Notes: generated by a model not told the origin, from the sequence alone. Numbered from the stretch's first letter, positions 16,906 through 25,876 are shown. The stretch: 64,000 nt of DNA from Chitinophaga niabensis (GCF_039545795.1 NZ_CP154260.1:501001-565000); one strand, 5' to 3'. Translations and numbers: made by a program.

Positions 16906-19296
16906 ATGCCTCACCTGGCTGTGCTGCTGATGGTATGCGGGTTATGGACTGCCTGTTCCAACACCCGGTACCTGCAGAAAGATCAGAACCTGCTCACCAG
17001 CACGGATGTGAACATCACGGGTAAACTCAGCTCAACTGAAAAAACGGACCTGAAAAACGATCTCTCCTCCAAATCCCTGATGCTGCAACAGCCCAACCAG
17101 AAATTACTGGGCACCCGCCTGAAGGTCTGGCTGTACAATCAGAAGAATTACGAAAAGAAAAGTAACTGGTTCTGGAACCTGATGCTGGCAGAGCGCAACC
17201 TCCAGGAACCTGTTATTTACGATTCCCTGAAAACAAAGGAGTCCGTTACCCGCATGATCTCTTATCTCAATAACCAGGGATACTTTTATGCCACGGCTAC
17301 TTATAAAGAGAACATCCGGCGCCAGAAAGCCAGCGTGGAGTATGAAGTGAACACCGGCAAAAACTTTGTGATCAAAAAGATCAATTACGATATACCGGAC
17401 ACGGCCATTTCCAAGATCGTAAAAGACAACCTGCAGTTCTCCCTCCTAAAATCCAACGATGCTTATAAAGCGGGTAACCTGGACAGGGAGCGGGAAAGGC
17501 TCACCAGGGTGATCCGCGATGCAGGATATTACAAGTTCAACCGGGAGCTGATCTCCTTTACCGTGGATACGCTGAACAAATCGCTCTTCGTAGATCCGCT
17601 GAACCCTTTTGAAAGCATGCCTACGGTATTGAGTTCAGACCAGAAGCCTTTACTGGATATAGACGTGGAAATAAAGCTGCCGGAGGATTCCGCCAGTGAT
17701 CTTACCAAACTCTTTTACCTGAACAAGATCTATGTGTTCCCTGATTTCAAACTGCAGGGAAATGTGAATGATACAAATTATCATACTACACAAAGCCGCT
17801 TCCTCACTATCAAGTACTACGAGAATATTATCCGGCCGCGGGTGCTTTCACGTGCCATTCAATTACGTACCAACGATAAGTATTCTATCCAGAACTATAA
17901 CAATACTGTAAATCGTTTGTACGATCTCAATCTCTGGCAGTTTGTAACGCTTACTTACAGGGAGAGCCCGGACACCGTGCAGAAGCTGGATGCCTACATT
18001 CAGCTGACACCCAGGAAAAAACAGGAGATCAGTACCAACTTCGATATCTCTACCAGTAGCGATTACTTTGTGGGTAGTGGCGTGTCTTTTGGTTATCGTC
18101 ATTACAACCTGAACCGCGCCGCCAATGAACTGCATGTAAATGTAAAGGGAGGGGTGGAAGTAGTGAAGAATGATAGTAAGTTCGATCTGCAGGCACAGGA
18201 ATATGGCATCACGGCAGACCTCATCCTGCCGCGTTTTGTGACCCCTTTCCGTTTGCGGCAGAACAACCGCTCCACTGCTAAAACACGCATCTCTGCCGGT
18301 TTCAATAATCTCCGGCGTATCGACAGGTTCAATATCCGGAATGTGACCGGCTCTTTTGGATATGAATGGAACGAATCTGTTTACAAACGCTGGAATGTAA
18401 AACCTTTAACTTTCACGTATGTGGGTGTGGTGTTAAACCAGGAATTCATAGACAGTGTGGTGAGCACCAGTCCATACCTGCGAAGGAGCTTTGAGCCTGC
18501 CTTTGTGGGAGGGGAGAATATCACCTACATTTTCAGTAATAACGATGTGTTCCATCAACGGCAGAACACTTATTTCCGCGCTAACTTCGAAGAATCCGGT
18601 CTCTGGCTGAAAGGGGTGAATGGCGCGCTGGATGTACTGAGCAGTAAAGGAGAGAACCTGGAAACACTTTCCAGGGTGAACATCTCCCAGTTTGTAAGGC
18701 TGGAGCTGGATTACCGGCACTACTGGAATTACGAGGGTTCAGCTGTTGCCACCCGTGCCTATGTAGGTCTGGGTATTCCTTATGGGCAAAGTTCCGTATT
18801 GCCTTATATCCGTCAGTTCACAGCTGGTGGCCCTAACAGTATCCGCGCATGGCGGTTACGTACATTAGGCCCCGGTTCTTATACAGACACGTCAAGGGTA
18901 GCACAGATCTTCCCGGATCAAACGGGGGATATGAAACTCGAAGGAAACATAGAATACCGTTTTAACCTGATCCGCTTATTTGGCGGCAGCATAAACCTCA
19001 AAGGCGCCACCTTTGTGGACCTCGGAAATATCTGGATGTTGCGGAAAGATACTTCCCGCCCTGGTGCAGAGTTCCAGGTGGGTAATTTGTATAAAGACCT
19101 TGCAATTGGTACAGGCGCGGGCCTGAGAGTGGATTTCAGTTACTTCGTGATCCGGCTGGACTTTGGTATCCCGCTCAAAAAGCCATACCCCACCAAAAAT
19201 AACAGTGGCTGGTATATTGGTGAATGGACATTGGGAGATAGCCGCTGGAGGCGGGAGAACGTAACCTGGAACGTAGCGATCGGTTATCCGTTCTGA
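16906..19296 (+). CDS. tamL: TamL-like Omp85/BamA-family outer-membrane lipoprotein
   Basis: A 796-residue protein with an N-terminal lipoprotein signal (MPHLAVLLMVCGLWTACSN, probable lipidated Cys17). POTRA-like repeats follow in residues ~25-330 (for example NIRRQKASVEYEVNTGKNFV), then a C-terminal 16-strand Omp85 barrel. The barrel contains FTAGGPNSIRAWRLRTLGPG, the position of the conserved substrate-binding RGF/Y-type motif, and ends in WNVAIGYPF. Bacteroidota replace TamA with this lipoprotein form, TamL, partner of TamB. I chose the ATG at 16906 because upstream codons start with TTG. It overlaps truB tail to tail by 13 bp. Confidence 0.85.
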   Translation: MPHLAVLLMVCGLWTACSNTRYLQKDQNLLTSTDVNITGKLSSTEKTDLKNDLSSKSLMLQQPNQKLLGTRLKVWLYNQKNYEKKSNWFWNLMLAERNLQEPVIYDSLKTKESVTRMISYLNNQGYFYATATYKENIRRQKASVEYEVNTGKNFVIKKINYDIPDTAISKIVKDNLQFSLLKSNDAYKAGNLDRERERLTRVIRDAGYYKFNRELISFTVDTLNKSLFVDPLNPFESMPTVLSSDQKPLLDIDVEIKLPEDSASDLTKLFYLNKIYVFPDFKLQGNVNDTNYHTTQSRFLTIKYYENIIRPRVLSRAIQLRTNDKYSIQNYNNTVNRLYDLNLWQFVTLTYRESPDTVQKLDAYIQLTPRKKQEISTNFDISTSSDYFVGSGVSFGYRHYNLNRAANELHVNVKGGVEVVKNDSKFDLQAQEYGITADLILPRFVTPFRLRQNNRSTAKTRISAGFNNLRRIDRFNIRNVTGSFGYEWNESVYKRWNVKPLTFTYVGVVLNQEFIDSVVSTSPYLRRSFEPAFVGGENITYIFSNNDVFHQRQNTYFRANFEESGLWLKGVNGALDVLSSKGENLETLSRVNISQFVRLELDYRHYWNYEGSAVATRAYVGLGIPYGQSSVLPYIRQFTAGGPNSIRAWRLRTLGPGSYTDTSRVAQIFPDQTGDMKLEGNIEYRFNLIRLFGGSINLKGATFVDLGNIWMLRKDTSRPGAEFQVGNLYKDLAIGTGAGLRVDFSYFVIRLDFGIPLKKPYPTKNNSGWYIGEWTLGDSRWRRENVTWNVAIGYPF

Positions 19297-19970
19297 TGTG
19301 CCTGTTTATACTGCTCAATGAAATCAGCTACCTCCATCGCATCTTCCAGTTTAAAGGCACCGATCTTCGTACGGCATAAACTGCTCAGGTAACCTCCGCA
19401 GCCGATAGCAGCACCAAAATCATTGGCCAGTGAACGGATATAAGTACCCGTACTGCACTGTACCCTGAAATGCACCACAGGCAAAGCCACTTTCGTTATC
19501 TCAAAAGCATAGATCGTAATATTCCGGGGCTCCACTTTTACATCCACGCCTTTGCGGGCCAGGTGGTAAATAGGCGTGCCATTTTGTTTGATGGCGGAAT
19601 GAATGGGAGGAAGTTGTTGAATGGCGCCCACGAATTTATCCGCAAAAGCCTGTAACCCTGCCTGGTCCAATGCGGGAACAGGTTGCTGGTTTTCCGGCGC
19701 AGATTCCAGATCGAAAGTAGGGGTGGTGGCGCCAAGTGTGAAAGTGCCCGTGTACTCTTTTTCCTGTGCCTGGTATTCGTTGATCTTTTTGGTCATTTTA
19801 CCTGTGCAGCAGATCAGCAGTCCCGTTGCGAGGGGATCTAAAGTGCCGGCATGGCCTATCTTGGCTTTGGTGGTATTTCTAACCTTCCTTACTACATCAA
19901 AGGAGGTCCAGGTTAACGGTTTATTGAACAACAGCACAGCGCCTTCCTGGTAATTAATTGGTTCGGACAT
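19284..19970 (-). CDS. truB: tRNA pseudouridine(55) synthase
   Basis: A 228-residue enzyme that converts U55 in the T loop of tRNAs to pseudouridine. Markers are the start GAVLLFNKPLTWTSFDVVRK, the catalytic Asp45 in KIGHAGTLDPLATGLL, YTGTFTLGATTPTFD, LPPIHSAIKQNGTPIYHLAR, and the C-terminal STGTYIRSLANDFGAAIGCG. Start at 19970 (MSEPINYQEG). It is the downstream member of a minus-strand run with the nitronate monooxygenase-like and riboflavin synthase genes. Confidence 0.96.
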   Translation of the reverse strand: MSEPINYQEGAVLLFNKPLTWTSFDVVRKVRNTTKAKIGHAGTLDPLATGLLICCTGKMTKKINEYQAQEKEYTGTFTLGATTPTFDLESAPENQQPVPALDQAGLQAFADKFVGAIQQLPPIHSAIKQNGTPIYHLARKGVDVKVEPRNITIYAFEITKVALPVVHFRVQCSTGTYIRSLANDFGAAIGCGGYLSSLCRTKIGAFKLEDAMEVADFIEQYKQAHQNG

Positions 19971-19983
19971 TTTGCAAAGATAA

Positions 19984-20973
19984 TTAAGATTTGAAGGCCA
20001 GCAGGCTTTGATCATATTCATGTATCAGGCGTGCAACGATCTCTTCCACACCAATGATATCATCCACCATTTCCACACTCTGCCCTGCGCTCCAGAGATG
20101 CGCATAGTTACCGGGTTTCACGGCCTTTTGCAGTTTCTTCATTCCCTTCAGCTGCACCATCATTTTGTAATACTTCTTGGTGCGTGGATTACGGGAAAGC
20201 CATTTCTCCCAGGCAGTTTGTTTATATCCCATCTTCTTTGCTTCAGGTGTATTGATGATGTTGCAGGGAGTGCCGGAAAGGCGTTCCGTGAGTACAATAT
20301 CTTCCATGCCATGGTCCACAATCGCCTGTTTGTATTCCTCACTTACCGTAGCTTCCAGGCTGGCAATAAAACGGGTGCCTATGGATACCATATCTGCCCC
20401 CAATACCAAAGCACTGGCCATTTGCTGACCCGTAGCAATACCACCGGCGGCAATGATCGGAATATGCGGGAATGCTTTTTTAAGCGCCGGGATTAATACA
20501 TGCATAGGGTAGGGGCCTGCATGGCCGCCTGCACCCGAGCATACGGCAATAAGGCCATCCGCTCCATACTGCACAGCTTTTTGCGCATGCTCCATGTTCG
20601 TTACATCACAGATCACTTTGCCGCCATAAGCATGAGCGGCCTCTATCACCTCTTTGGGATTTCCCAGGGAAGTGATGTAAAAAGGAACTTTGGCCGCCAC
20701 ACTGGCATCCAGGTGTTTTTTATAGAGCGGGTTTGTTTTCTGTACAATCAGGTTTACACCATAAGTGCCTTGCTGGTGCTGTGCCCTGGTTTCATTCAAC
20801 CTCTCCAGCAAAGCCTGGAGCTCTCCTTCCTTACGATAGTTGAGGGAAGGGAAAGTGCCTGCAATACCTGCACGGATGGCTGCTTTTATCATGGGTTCAT
20901 TACTCACAAGGAACATGGGCGCCATGATCAGCGGATATTTCATACCCAGTTCCCGGGAAAGAGGATGGTTCAT
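19984..20973 (-). CDS. Nitronate monooxygenase / NAD(P)H-dependent flavin oxidoreductase family
   Basis: A 329-residue FMN-binding TIM barrel of the 2-nitropropane dioxygenase family. Visible are the N-terminal YPLIMAPMFLVSNEPM, AGIAGTFPSLNYR, YGVNLIVQKTN, GADGLIAVCSGAGGHAG (the His of GGHAG is the family active-site residue) and the phosphate-binding PIIAAGGIATGQQM followed by LGADMVSIGTRF. Members oxidise nitronates or reduce quinones and enoyl substrates; the substrate here is not known. Its start overlaps the riboflavin synthase stop by 4 bp, so the two are translationally coupled. Riboflavin supplies the FMN it needs. Confidence 0.88.
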   Translation of the reverse strand: MNHPLSRELGMKYPLIMAPMFLVSNEPMIKAAIRAGIAGTFPSLNYRKEGELQALLERLNETRAQHQQGTYGVNLIVQKTNPLYKKHLDASVAAKVPFYITSLGNPKEVIEAAHAYGGKVICDVTNMEHAQKAVQYGADGLIAVCSGAGGHAGPYPMHVLIPALKKAFPHIPIIAAGGIATGQQMASALVLGADMVSIGTRFIASLEATVSEEYKQAIVDHGMEDIVLTERLSGTPCNIINTPEAKKMGYKQTAWEKWLSRNPRTKKYYKMMVQLKGMKKLQKAVKPGNYAHLWSAGQSVEMVDDIIGVEEIVARLIHEYDQSLLAFKS

Positions 20974-21560
20974 TTGTTGATTTGTAATTGCCGGGCCACG
21001 TATTTACCAAGGATGTCAAATTCCAGGTTCACGGAGGCACCGGGCGTAAGATGCTGAATATTAGTGTGCTCGTAAGTATAAGGGATGATGGCTACTGAAA
21101 AAGCATCATTGGTGATGTCAAATACCGTAAGGCTGATGCCGTTCATGCAGATAGAACCCTTTTCCACGATCAGGGAGGCAAATTGCGGAGGGAAGCCAAT
21201 GCGGTATAACCAGCTGCCGTTCTGTTCTTCAACGGAAAGGCAGGTGCCGGTACTGTCCACATGCCCCTGTACAATATGCCCGTCTATACGGCTGTTGAAG
21301 ATCATAGCCCTTTCCAGGTTCACCGTCTGGCCCGTCTGCAGGCTGCCCAGGTTGCTTTTTAACAAAGTTTCCGCCACCGCGGTAGTTGTATATTGGTCCG
21401 CTGCAATAGCGGTAACAGTGAGGCAAACGCCGTTATGAGAGATACTTTGATCCACCTTTAATTCAGGTGCCAATGCCGAGCTGATGGTTAATTCCAGGTT
21501 TGCTCCTTCCTTTACGGCCGAAGTAACCGTACCCATGGTTTCAATAATGCCTGTAAACAT
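20970..21560 (-). CDS. ribE: Riboflavin synthase alpha chain
   Basis: A 196-residue enzyme that disproportionates 6,7-dimethyl-8-ribityllumazine to riboflavin. It has the expected internal duplication: the first barrel starts MFTGIIETMGTVTSAVKEG with SISHNGVCLTVTAI, the second with GHIVQGHVDSTGTCLSVEEQ and GSICMNGISLTV. The length is standard (about 200). First gene of a short minus-strand operon with the flavin oxidoreductase (4-bp overlap) and then truB. It is divergent from rpsU, whose promoter lies in the shared 135-bp gap. Confidence 0.96.
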   Translation of the reverse strand: MFTGIIETMGTVTSAVKEGANLELTISSALAPELKVDQSISHNGVCLTVTAIAADQYTTTAVAETLLKSNLGSLQTGQTVNLERAMIFNSRIDGHIVQGHVDSTGTCLSVEEQNGSWLYRIGFPPQFASLIVEKGSICMNGISLTVFDITNDAFSVAIIPYTYEHTNIQHLTPGASVNLEFDILGKYVARQLQINK

Positions 21561-21639
21561 AAATAGTCTTAATATTGGACCACAAAATTAGGCAATTACA
21601 CACTAACATGATGGGGGAGGAAAATGGAGCTGATTTAAT

Positions 21640-21670
21640 TTTGGAAAATAAAAAACTTGCAGTACCTTTG
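21640..21670 (+). promoter_or_regulatory. Promoter of rpsU
   Basis: TTG at 21641-21643 and TACCTTTG at 21663-21670 are separated by 19 nt, a near-perfect match to the Bacteroidota housekeeping promoter. Transcription would start near 21675, giving a leader of about 20 nt. Confidence 0.85.
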
Positions 21671-21695
21671 CTGTCCGTAAAAATAAAGGAGAAAT

Positions 21696-21890
21696 ATGTT
21701 AATCATCGATTCTAAAGATTGCGAAAACATAGACAAAGCGCTTAAAAAGTATAAGAAGAAATTTGAGAAAGCGAAGATTTTGCTGCAACTCAGAGAGCGT
21801 CAGTCATTTACCAAGCCTTCTATCCGTCGCAGGACTGAAGTGCTGAAAGCTGTTTACAAACTGCAGGTAGCTTCCGGTAAATTCGAGTAA
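21696..21890 (+). CDS. rpsU: 30S ribosomal protein S21
   Basis: A 64-residue, very basic protein with the S21 pattern LKKYKKKFEKAKILLQLRER followed by QSFTKPSIRRRTEVLKAVYK. S21 sits near the platform and the anti-Shine-Dalgarno region of the 30S subunit. In Bacteroidota it is linked to the poor use of Shine-Dalgarno sites, in keeping with the lack of clear SD sites across this window. It has its own promoter and terminator, and a recombinase and hpf gene follow in the order common in this phylum. Confidence 0.97.
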   Translation: MLIIDSKDCENIDKALKKYKKKFEKAKILLQLRERQSFTKPSIRRRTEVLKAVYKLQVASGKFE

Positions 21891-21931
21891 TCTGGTAAAT
21901 TAAGATCAGAAATTAATTTCTAATACATAAG

Positions 21932-21979
21932 ATTGATGATTGTAAGGTTTTCTATAACTTTACAGTCATCAATTTTTTT
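21932..21979 (+). terminator. Rho-independent terminator of rpsU
   Basis: A 14-bp stem (21932-21945 with 21960-21973, one mismatch) and a 14-nt loop run straight into seven T residues, 8 bp before the recombinase start codon. Confidence 0.85.
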
Positions 21980-21987
21980 GTGTTGGC

Positions 21988-22926
21988 ATGAAGGAAGACC
22001 ATCTGATACCACTGGCAAAAGAGTTCCTCGCCTACTATGCAGGCGTTAAGCGGAAATCACCGAGAACAGTGGAACTGTACACGGTGAACCTTTCCCAGTT
22101 TTTCGAATACCTGGCCCTTCAGTACGATGGAATCCCTTTAAAGGATATTCGTTCCCTTCACATCCAATCCTGGTTAGTAGACGGCTTAAAAGGCAGGCCG
22201 GAAAGCCCTGATACCATTGCCCCCGGTACCATCCGTCATAAAATATCCACCTTAAGGTCGTTTTTCAAATACGCCGTTCGCCAGCAGGTGATCGGCCAGA
22301 GTCCTATGGTGAAAGTAGTCAGCCCAAAACTGCGGAAACGCCTGCCCGTATTTGTGGAACAGAAGGGCATGGAGCAGCTGGAGCAGAATTCAGTAGAAGG
22401 AGAGGAGATCTTTGGGGATGATTTCAAAGGAGCTACTGCTCAACTCATTATTGCCTTATTGTACCAAACCGGTATCCGGCAGGCAGAGCTGCTGGGCATT
22501 AAACTTTATGATGTAGATGTAAGCAACAGCCAGATCAAAGTATTGGGAAAAGGCAATAAAGAACGCATCATACCCCTCAGCAATGAACTGGTTCATCACA
22601 TTCAGGCCTACGATGCCCGTAAACGGCAGGAACTGGAAAATCCTGAGCTGGAATACCTGTTGGTGAACGAAAAGGGAAGCAGGGTCAGCAAAGGATATGT
22701 GTACAGACTGGTAAAAGCTGCGCTTAGCCAGGTGACCACCATTTCAAAAAGAAGTCCCCATGTACTGCGGCATACCTTTGCCACCCACCTGGTGAACAAC
22801 GGGGCACAACTCAATGCAGTAAAGGATCTGCTGGGGCACTCCAGTCTTGCTTCCACCCAGGTATATACCCATAATACCATTGAAAGTCTGAAAAAGGCAT
22901 ATCGTCAGGCACATCCCAAAGCCTAG
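21988..22926 (+). CDS. XerC/XerD-like tyrosine recombinase
   Basis: A 312-residue integrase-family recombinase. The N-terminal SAM-like core-binding domain (residues 1-110) is followed by the catalytic domain with all expected residues: Arg164 (QTGIRQAELLG), Lys188 (VLGKGNKER), His258 and Arg261 (SPHVLRHTFATHL), His284 (DLLGHSSL) and nucleophile Tyr293 (QVYTHN). Length and position in a conserved housekeeping cluster (rpsU - xer - hpf - tRNA - tuf) suggest a chromosome-dimer resolvase rather than a mobile-element integrase. The tRNA genes 0.8 kb downstream are therefore not evidence of an integrated island by themselves. Confidence 0.92.
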   Translation: MKEDHLIPLAKEFLAYYAGVKRKSPRTVELYTVNLSQFFEYLALQYDGIPLKDIRSLHIQSWLVDGLKGRPESPDTIAPGTIRHKISTLRSFFKYAVRQQVIGQSPMVKVVSPKLRKRLPVFVEQKGMEQLEQNSVEGEEIFGDDFKGATAQLIIALLYQTGIRQAELLGIKLYDVDVSNSQIKVLGKGNKERIIPLSNELVHHIQAYDARKRQELENPELEYLLVNEKGSRVSKGYVYRLVKAALSQVTTISKRSPHVLRHTFATHLVNNGAQLNAVKDLLGHSSLASTQVYTHNTIESLKKAYRQAHPKA

Positions 22927-23171
22927 CACAGCTATCAACATTTTTTTATATGCACTAAGATCATAAACACAGTTGATGCGGATCAGCTGTTATTGTTGTG
23001 AGGGAAGTTATTATTGCTGTATACTGATTTTAACAAAAATTTTTGCACAAAAACTGGAAAGCCATTGAAAGTTCAGTAAATTAGTAATACAGAGTTCCTC
23101 ACAAAAAAGCAGCCTATGAAAAGATGATTACTTGCTTGAAATTAGATTGTTAAATGTTAAATTTTAGTGCT

Positions 23172-23471
23172 ATGAATGTTCAAATTCAAACTGTGCGTTT
23201 CGATGCTGACGCAAAACTTATTGATCATGTGAACAAACGTATTCAAAAACTCACCACCTTTTATGACCGTATCGTAAATGTTGAAGTGTTCCTCAAACTT
23301 GATCAGTTAGCCCACCAGGTAAAAGATAAGATAGCCGAGATTAAAGTACACATCCCCCGCCACGATTTCTTCGTGAAACACGAGTCTAAATCTTTCGAAG
23401 AGTCCGTCGATCTTGCTTTCGAAGCGCTTGTAAATCAGATCAAACGCCAGAAGGAGAAGAATTTACATTAA
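23172..23471 (+). CDS. hpf: Ribosome hibernation-promoting factor (HPF/RaiA family, short form)
   Basis: A 99-residue protein with the YfiA/HPF fold: MNVQIQTVRFDADAKLIDHV, KLTTFYDRIVNVEVFLKLDQ, DKIAEIKVHIPRHDFFVKHE and SFEESVDLAFEALVNQIKRQ. It binds the 30S decoding centre in stationary phase and protects idle ribosomes. It is the short form without the C-terminal dimerising domain. Start at 23172 (MNVQIQ) rather than the ATG 18 bp upstream. The upstream 245-bp gap holds a 9-bp stem-loop at 22969-22990 and no gene. Confidence 0.93.
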   Translation: MNVQIQTVRFDADAKLIDHVNKRIQKLTTFYDRIVNVEVFLKLDQLAHQVKDKIAEIKVHIPRHDFFVKHESKSFEESVDLAFEALVNQIKRQKEKNLH

Positions 23472-23485
23472 TTTCCCAAAAATAT

Positions 23486-23516
23486 TTTGAAGTTAGTTTT
23501 CTCTTTACTACCTTTG
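23486..23516 (+). promoter_or_regulatory. Promoter of the tRNA-tuf operon
   Basis: TTG at 23487-23489 and TACCTTTG at 23509-23516 have exactly 19 nt between them. The predicted start near 23521 lies about 180 nt before tRNA-Thr, so the transcript would begin with a gene-free leader that contains a short stem (AGTAAA/TTTACT). Confidence 0.8.
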
Positions 23517-23703
23517 CCATCCCGAATCAAAAAGGGATCCGCAAGGGTAGTAAAGTTCTTTACTGTAGGGCATTTTAGCCGACTTACATCAGGGAATTGA
23601 TGGGCACTCGGAAGCTGAAAAAAATATTTGTTTCTTAAGAAGTAAACCATTTATTTTGCGCTTCCTTTTAAGAAGAGTGTGAATCTTTTTCTTGACAAAA
23701 CAT

Positions 23704-23777
23704 GCCAGCATAGCTCAGTTGGCCAGAGCTACTGATTTGTAATCAGTGGGTCGGGGGTTCGAATCCCTCTGCTGGCT
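23704..23777 (+). tRNA. tRNA-Thr (anticodon TGT)
   Basis: A 74-nt cloverleaf: acceptor GCCAGCA/TGCTGGC, D arm, anticodon arm ACTGA-TTTGTAA-TCAGT, T loop TTCGAAT. First of four tRNAs before tuf, in the same Thr-Tyr-Gly-Thr order known from many bacteria including E. coli. Confidence 0.96.
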
Positions 23778-23815
23778 CAGATTTACCGGATGGCTCCGGG
23801 CAAAGTTTGTAAGTT

Positions 23816-23898
23816 GGGCAGGTTCCAGAGCGGCCAAATGGGGCGGACTGTAAATCCGCTGTCTTTCGACTTCATAGGTTCGAATCCTATCCTGCCCA
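23816..23898 (+). tRNA. tRNA-Tyr (anticodon GTA)
   Basis: An 83-nt class II tRNA with a long variable arm (GCTGTCTTTCGACTTCATAG region), acceptor GGGCAGG/CCTGCCC and anticodon arm CGGACTGTAAATCCG. Confidence 0.95.
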
Positions 23899-23987
23899 CG
23901 CTTTATTTTGTTCCGCTTTTGTGCAATCAGGGGCGGAACAAAGTTGTGCAAGGAAATAGAGTGATTGATATAAGGATACCAATATAT

Positions 23988-24060
23988 GCGGGAGTAGCTC
24001 AGTTGGTAGAGCGACAGCCTTCCAAGCTGTAGGTCGCGGGTTCGAACCTCGTCTCCCGCT
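23988..24060 (+). tRNA. tRNA-Gly (anticodon TCC)
   Basis: A 73-nt cloverleaf: acceptor GCGGGAG/CTCCCGC, anticodon arm ACAGC-CTTCCAA-GCTGT. The spacer to the next tRNA contains a 10-bp inverted repeat (24085-24094 with 24119-24128). Confidence 0.96.
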
Positions 24061-24139
24061 CTGAGTCAATACGGATTATCAATTACGAATTACGGGTTGA
24101 TAATTTTTAATAGAGATTCGTAATTCGTTTTTGAATTCG

Positions 24140-24211
<72 letters not shown>

Positions 24212-24238
24212 TATAGGATTATTGAAAGGAAAAGGATT

Positions 24239-24300
24239 CACGATAGAGCAATCCCGATGTAATCGGGAAGGTCGTGAGTTCAATTCTCATCAACAGCTCT
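24239..24300 (+). pseudogene. tRNA-Thr-derived remnant (3' part, copy A)
   Basis: It repeats the tRNA-Thr(GGT) 3' end exactly over 31 bp (24183-24213 copied at 24270-24300) and keeps the GATAGAGCA half of the D arm. The 5' acceptor strand and half the D arm are missing, and the anticodon arm is a different hairpin (TCCCGA-TGTAA-TCGGGA). It cannot fold as a full tRNA. Confidence 0.8.
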
Positions 24301-24332
24301 AGAAATTTAGAAGGGATTGAAGCGAACGGGAT

Positions 24333-24395
24333 TACGATAGAGCAATCCCGATGTAATCGGGAAGGTCGTAAGTTCAATTCACAACATCTACTCTA
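24333..24395 (+). pseudogene. tRNA-Thr-derived remnant (copy B, further decayed)
   Basis: A second copy, 94 bp after copy A, shares CGATAGAGCAATCCCGATGT and AATCGGGAAGGTCGT with it. Its T arm and 3' acceptor strand have changed (GTAAGTTCAATTCACAACATC), so no acceptor stem can form. Confidence 0.75.
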
Positions 24396-24521
24396 GATAT
24401 TTTTGAATTTTTGAAGAGTAACCCTCATCATCAAATCAAATAAGTTTCGGATAGCAGGTCAACGGATTATCCTTCGGGAAGGTTCAGGAGATCAGTATCC
24501 GGAATTTCGAAGTTTAACTAA

Positions 24522-24592
24522 GCCGATAAGCTCAATGGATGAGCGTTCTCCGGGAAAAGAGAAAGGAGCGGGTTCAATCCCCGTCATTGGCT
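24522..24592 (+). pseudogene. tRNA-like sequence with damaged anticodon loop
   Basis: It has an acceptor pair GCCGATA/CATTGGC with one mismatch and one wobble, a D arm (GCTC-AATGGAT-GAGC) and a T arm (GCGGG-TTCAATC-CCCGT). The anticodon arm TTCTC-CGGGAAAA-GAGAA has an eight-base loop without the invariant U33, so no anticodon can be assigned. Most likely a decayed tRNA. The stretch 24396-24521 before it has only a weak stem (CGGATA/TATCCG, about 24448-24502). Confidence 0.6.
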
Positions 24593-24662
24593 CAAGTTTG
24601 TAAAAACAGTTTTTAAAAAACAACATAATACAACTTTACAAACCATCTTAAAAAAAAATACA

Positions 24663-25850
24663 ATGGCAAAAGAAACCTTTAAGCGGGATAAACCCCACGT
24701 TAACATTGGTACCATCGGTCACGTGGACCACGGTAAAACTACCTTGACTGCTGCCATTACTACAATTCTGGCAAACAAGGGTCTGGCTGAGAAGAAAGGA
24801 TATGATGAGATCGATGCAGCGCCTGAAGAAAAAGAAAGAGGTATTACCATCAATACAGCACACGTTGAGTATCAGACTGTAAACCGTCACTACGCACACG
24901 TTGACTGTCCAGGCCACGCCGACTATGTGAAGAACATGATCACCGGTGCAGCTCAGATGGATGGTGCAATCCTCGTGGTAGCCGCTACAGATGGTCCAAT
25001 GCCACAAACGAAAGAACACATCCTCCTCGCTCGTCAGGTAGGTGTTCCCCGTATCGTAGTATTCATGAACAAAGTTGACCTGGTTGATGATCCGGAATTG
25101 CTGGAACTGGTTGAGATCGAGATCCGCGACCTGTTGTCTTCATACGGTTTTGATGGCGATAATGTGCCCATCATCCAAGGTTCTGCAACCGGCGCTCTCG
25201 CTGGCGATGCTAACTGGGTATCTAAGATCGATGAACTGATGGAAGCTGTAGATACTTACATTCCGCTGCCTCCTCGTCCGGTTGATCAACCGTTCCTGAT
25301 GTCTGTAGAAGACGTATTCTCTATCACTGGTCGTGGTACCGTTGCTACTGGTCGTATCGAACGCGGTCGTATCAAAGTTGGTGAGAACGTTGAGATCGTA
25401 GGTCTGATCCCTGAGTCTCTGAAATCTACCTGCACCGGTGTTGAGATGTTCAAAAAACTGTTGGATGAAGGTGAAGCTGGTGACAACGCCGGTCTGCTGC
25501 TCCGCGGTATTGAGAAAACTCAGATCCGTCGTGGTATGGTTATCTGCCAGCCAGGTTCTATCACTCCGCACACTGACTTCAAATGCGAAGTATACGTACT
25601 GAGCAAAGAAGAAGGTGGCCGTCACACTCCATTCTTCCAAAAATACCGTCCTCAGTTCTACTTCCGTACAACTGACGTAACTGGTGAGGTTGAATTACCA
25701 GCAGGTGTTGAAATGGTTATGCCCGGTGATAACATCGGTCTGGTTGTTAAACTGATCCAGCCTATCGCTATGGAAAAAGGTCTGAAATTCGCTATCCGCG
25801 AAGGCGGACGTACCGTAGGTGCTGGTCAGGTTACAGAAATCCTGAAATAA
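24663..25850 (+). CDS. tuf: Translation elongation factor Tu
   Basis: A 395-residue GTPase that delivers aminoacyl-tRNA to the ribosome. All G motifs are present: [10 protein letters not shown] (P loop), the switch I region [26 protein letters not shown] (switch II), and NKVDLVDD. Domain 2 ([20 protein letters not shown]) and domain 3 ([20 protein letters not shown]) follow. Codon use is visibly biased, as expected for a highly expressed gene. Upstream are the tRNA genes and remnants; downstream are tRNA-Trp, secE and nusG, so the unit couples tRNA and elongation-factor supply. Confidence 0.98.
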   Translation: MAKETFKRDKPHVNIGTIGHVDHGKTTLTAAITTILANKGLAEKKGYDEIDAAPEEKERGITINTAHVEYQTVNRHYAHVDCPGHADYVKNMITGAAQMDGAILVVAATDGPMPQTKEHILLARQVGVPRIVVFMNKVDLVDDPELLELVEIEIRDLLSSYGFDGDNVPIIQGSATGALAGDANWVSKIDELMEAVDTYIPLPPRPVDQPFLMSVEDVFSITGRGTVATGRIERGRIKVGENVEIVGLIPESLKSTCTGVEMFKKLLDEGEAGDNAGLLLRGIEKTQIRRGMVICQPGSITPHTDFKCEVYVLSKEEGGRHTPFFQKYRPQFYFRTTDVTGEVELPAGVEMVMPGDNIGLVVKLIQPIAMEKGLKFAIREGGRTVGAGQVTEILK

Positions 25851-25876
25851 TCATATCAGTAGCAATACTGTATAAT

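Noticed and set aside
21988..22926. Integrase of a mobile element targeting the nearby tRNAs
   Set aside because: Xer-like length and position in a conserved housekeeping cluster fit a chromosomal recombinase; no phage or transfer genes follow.
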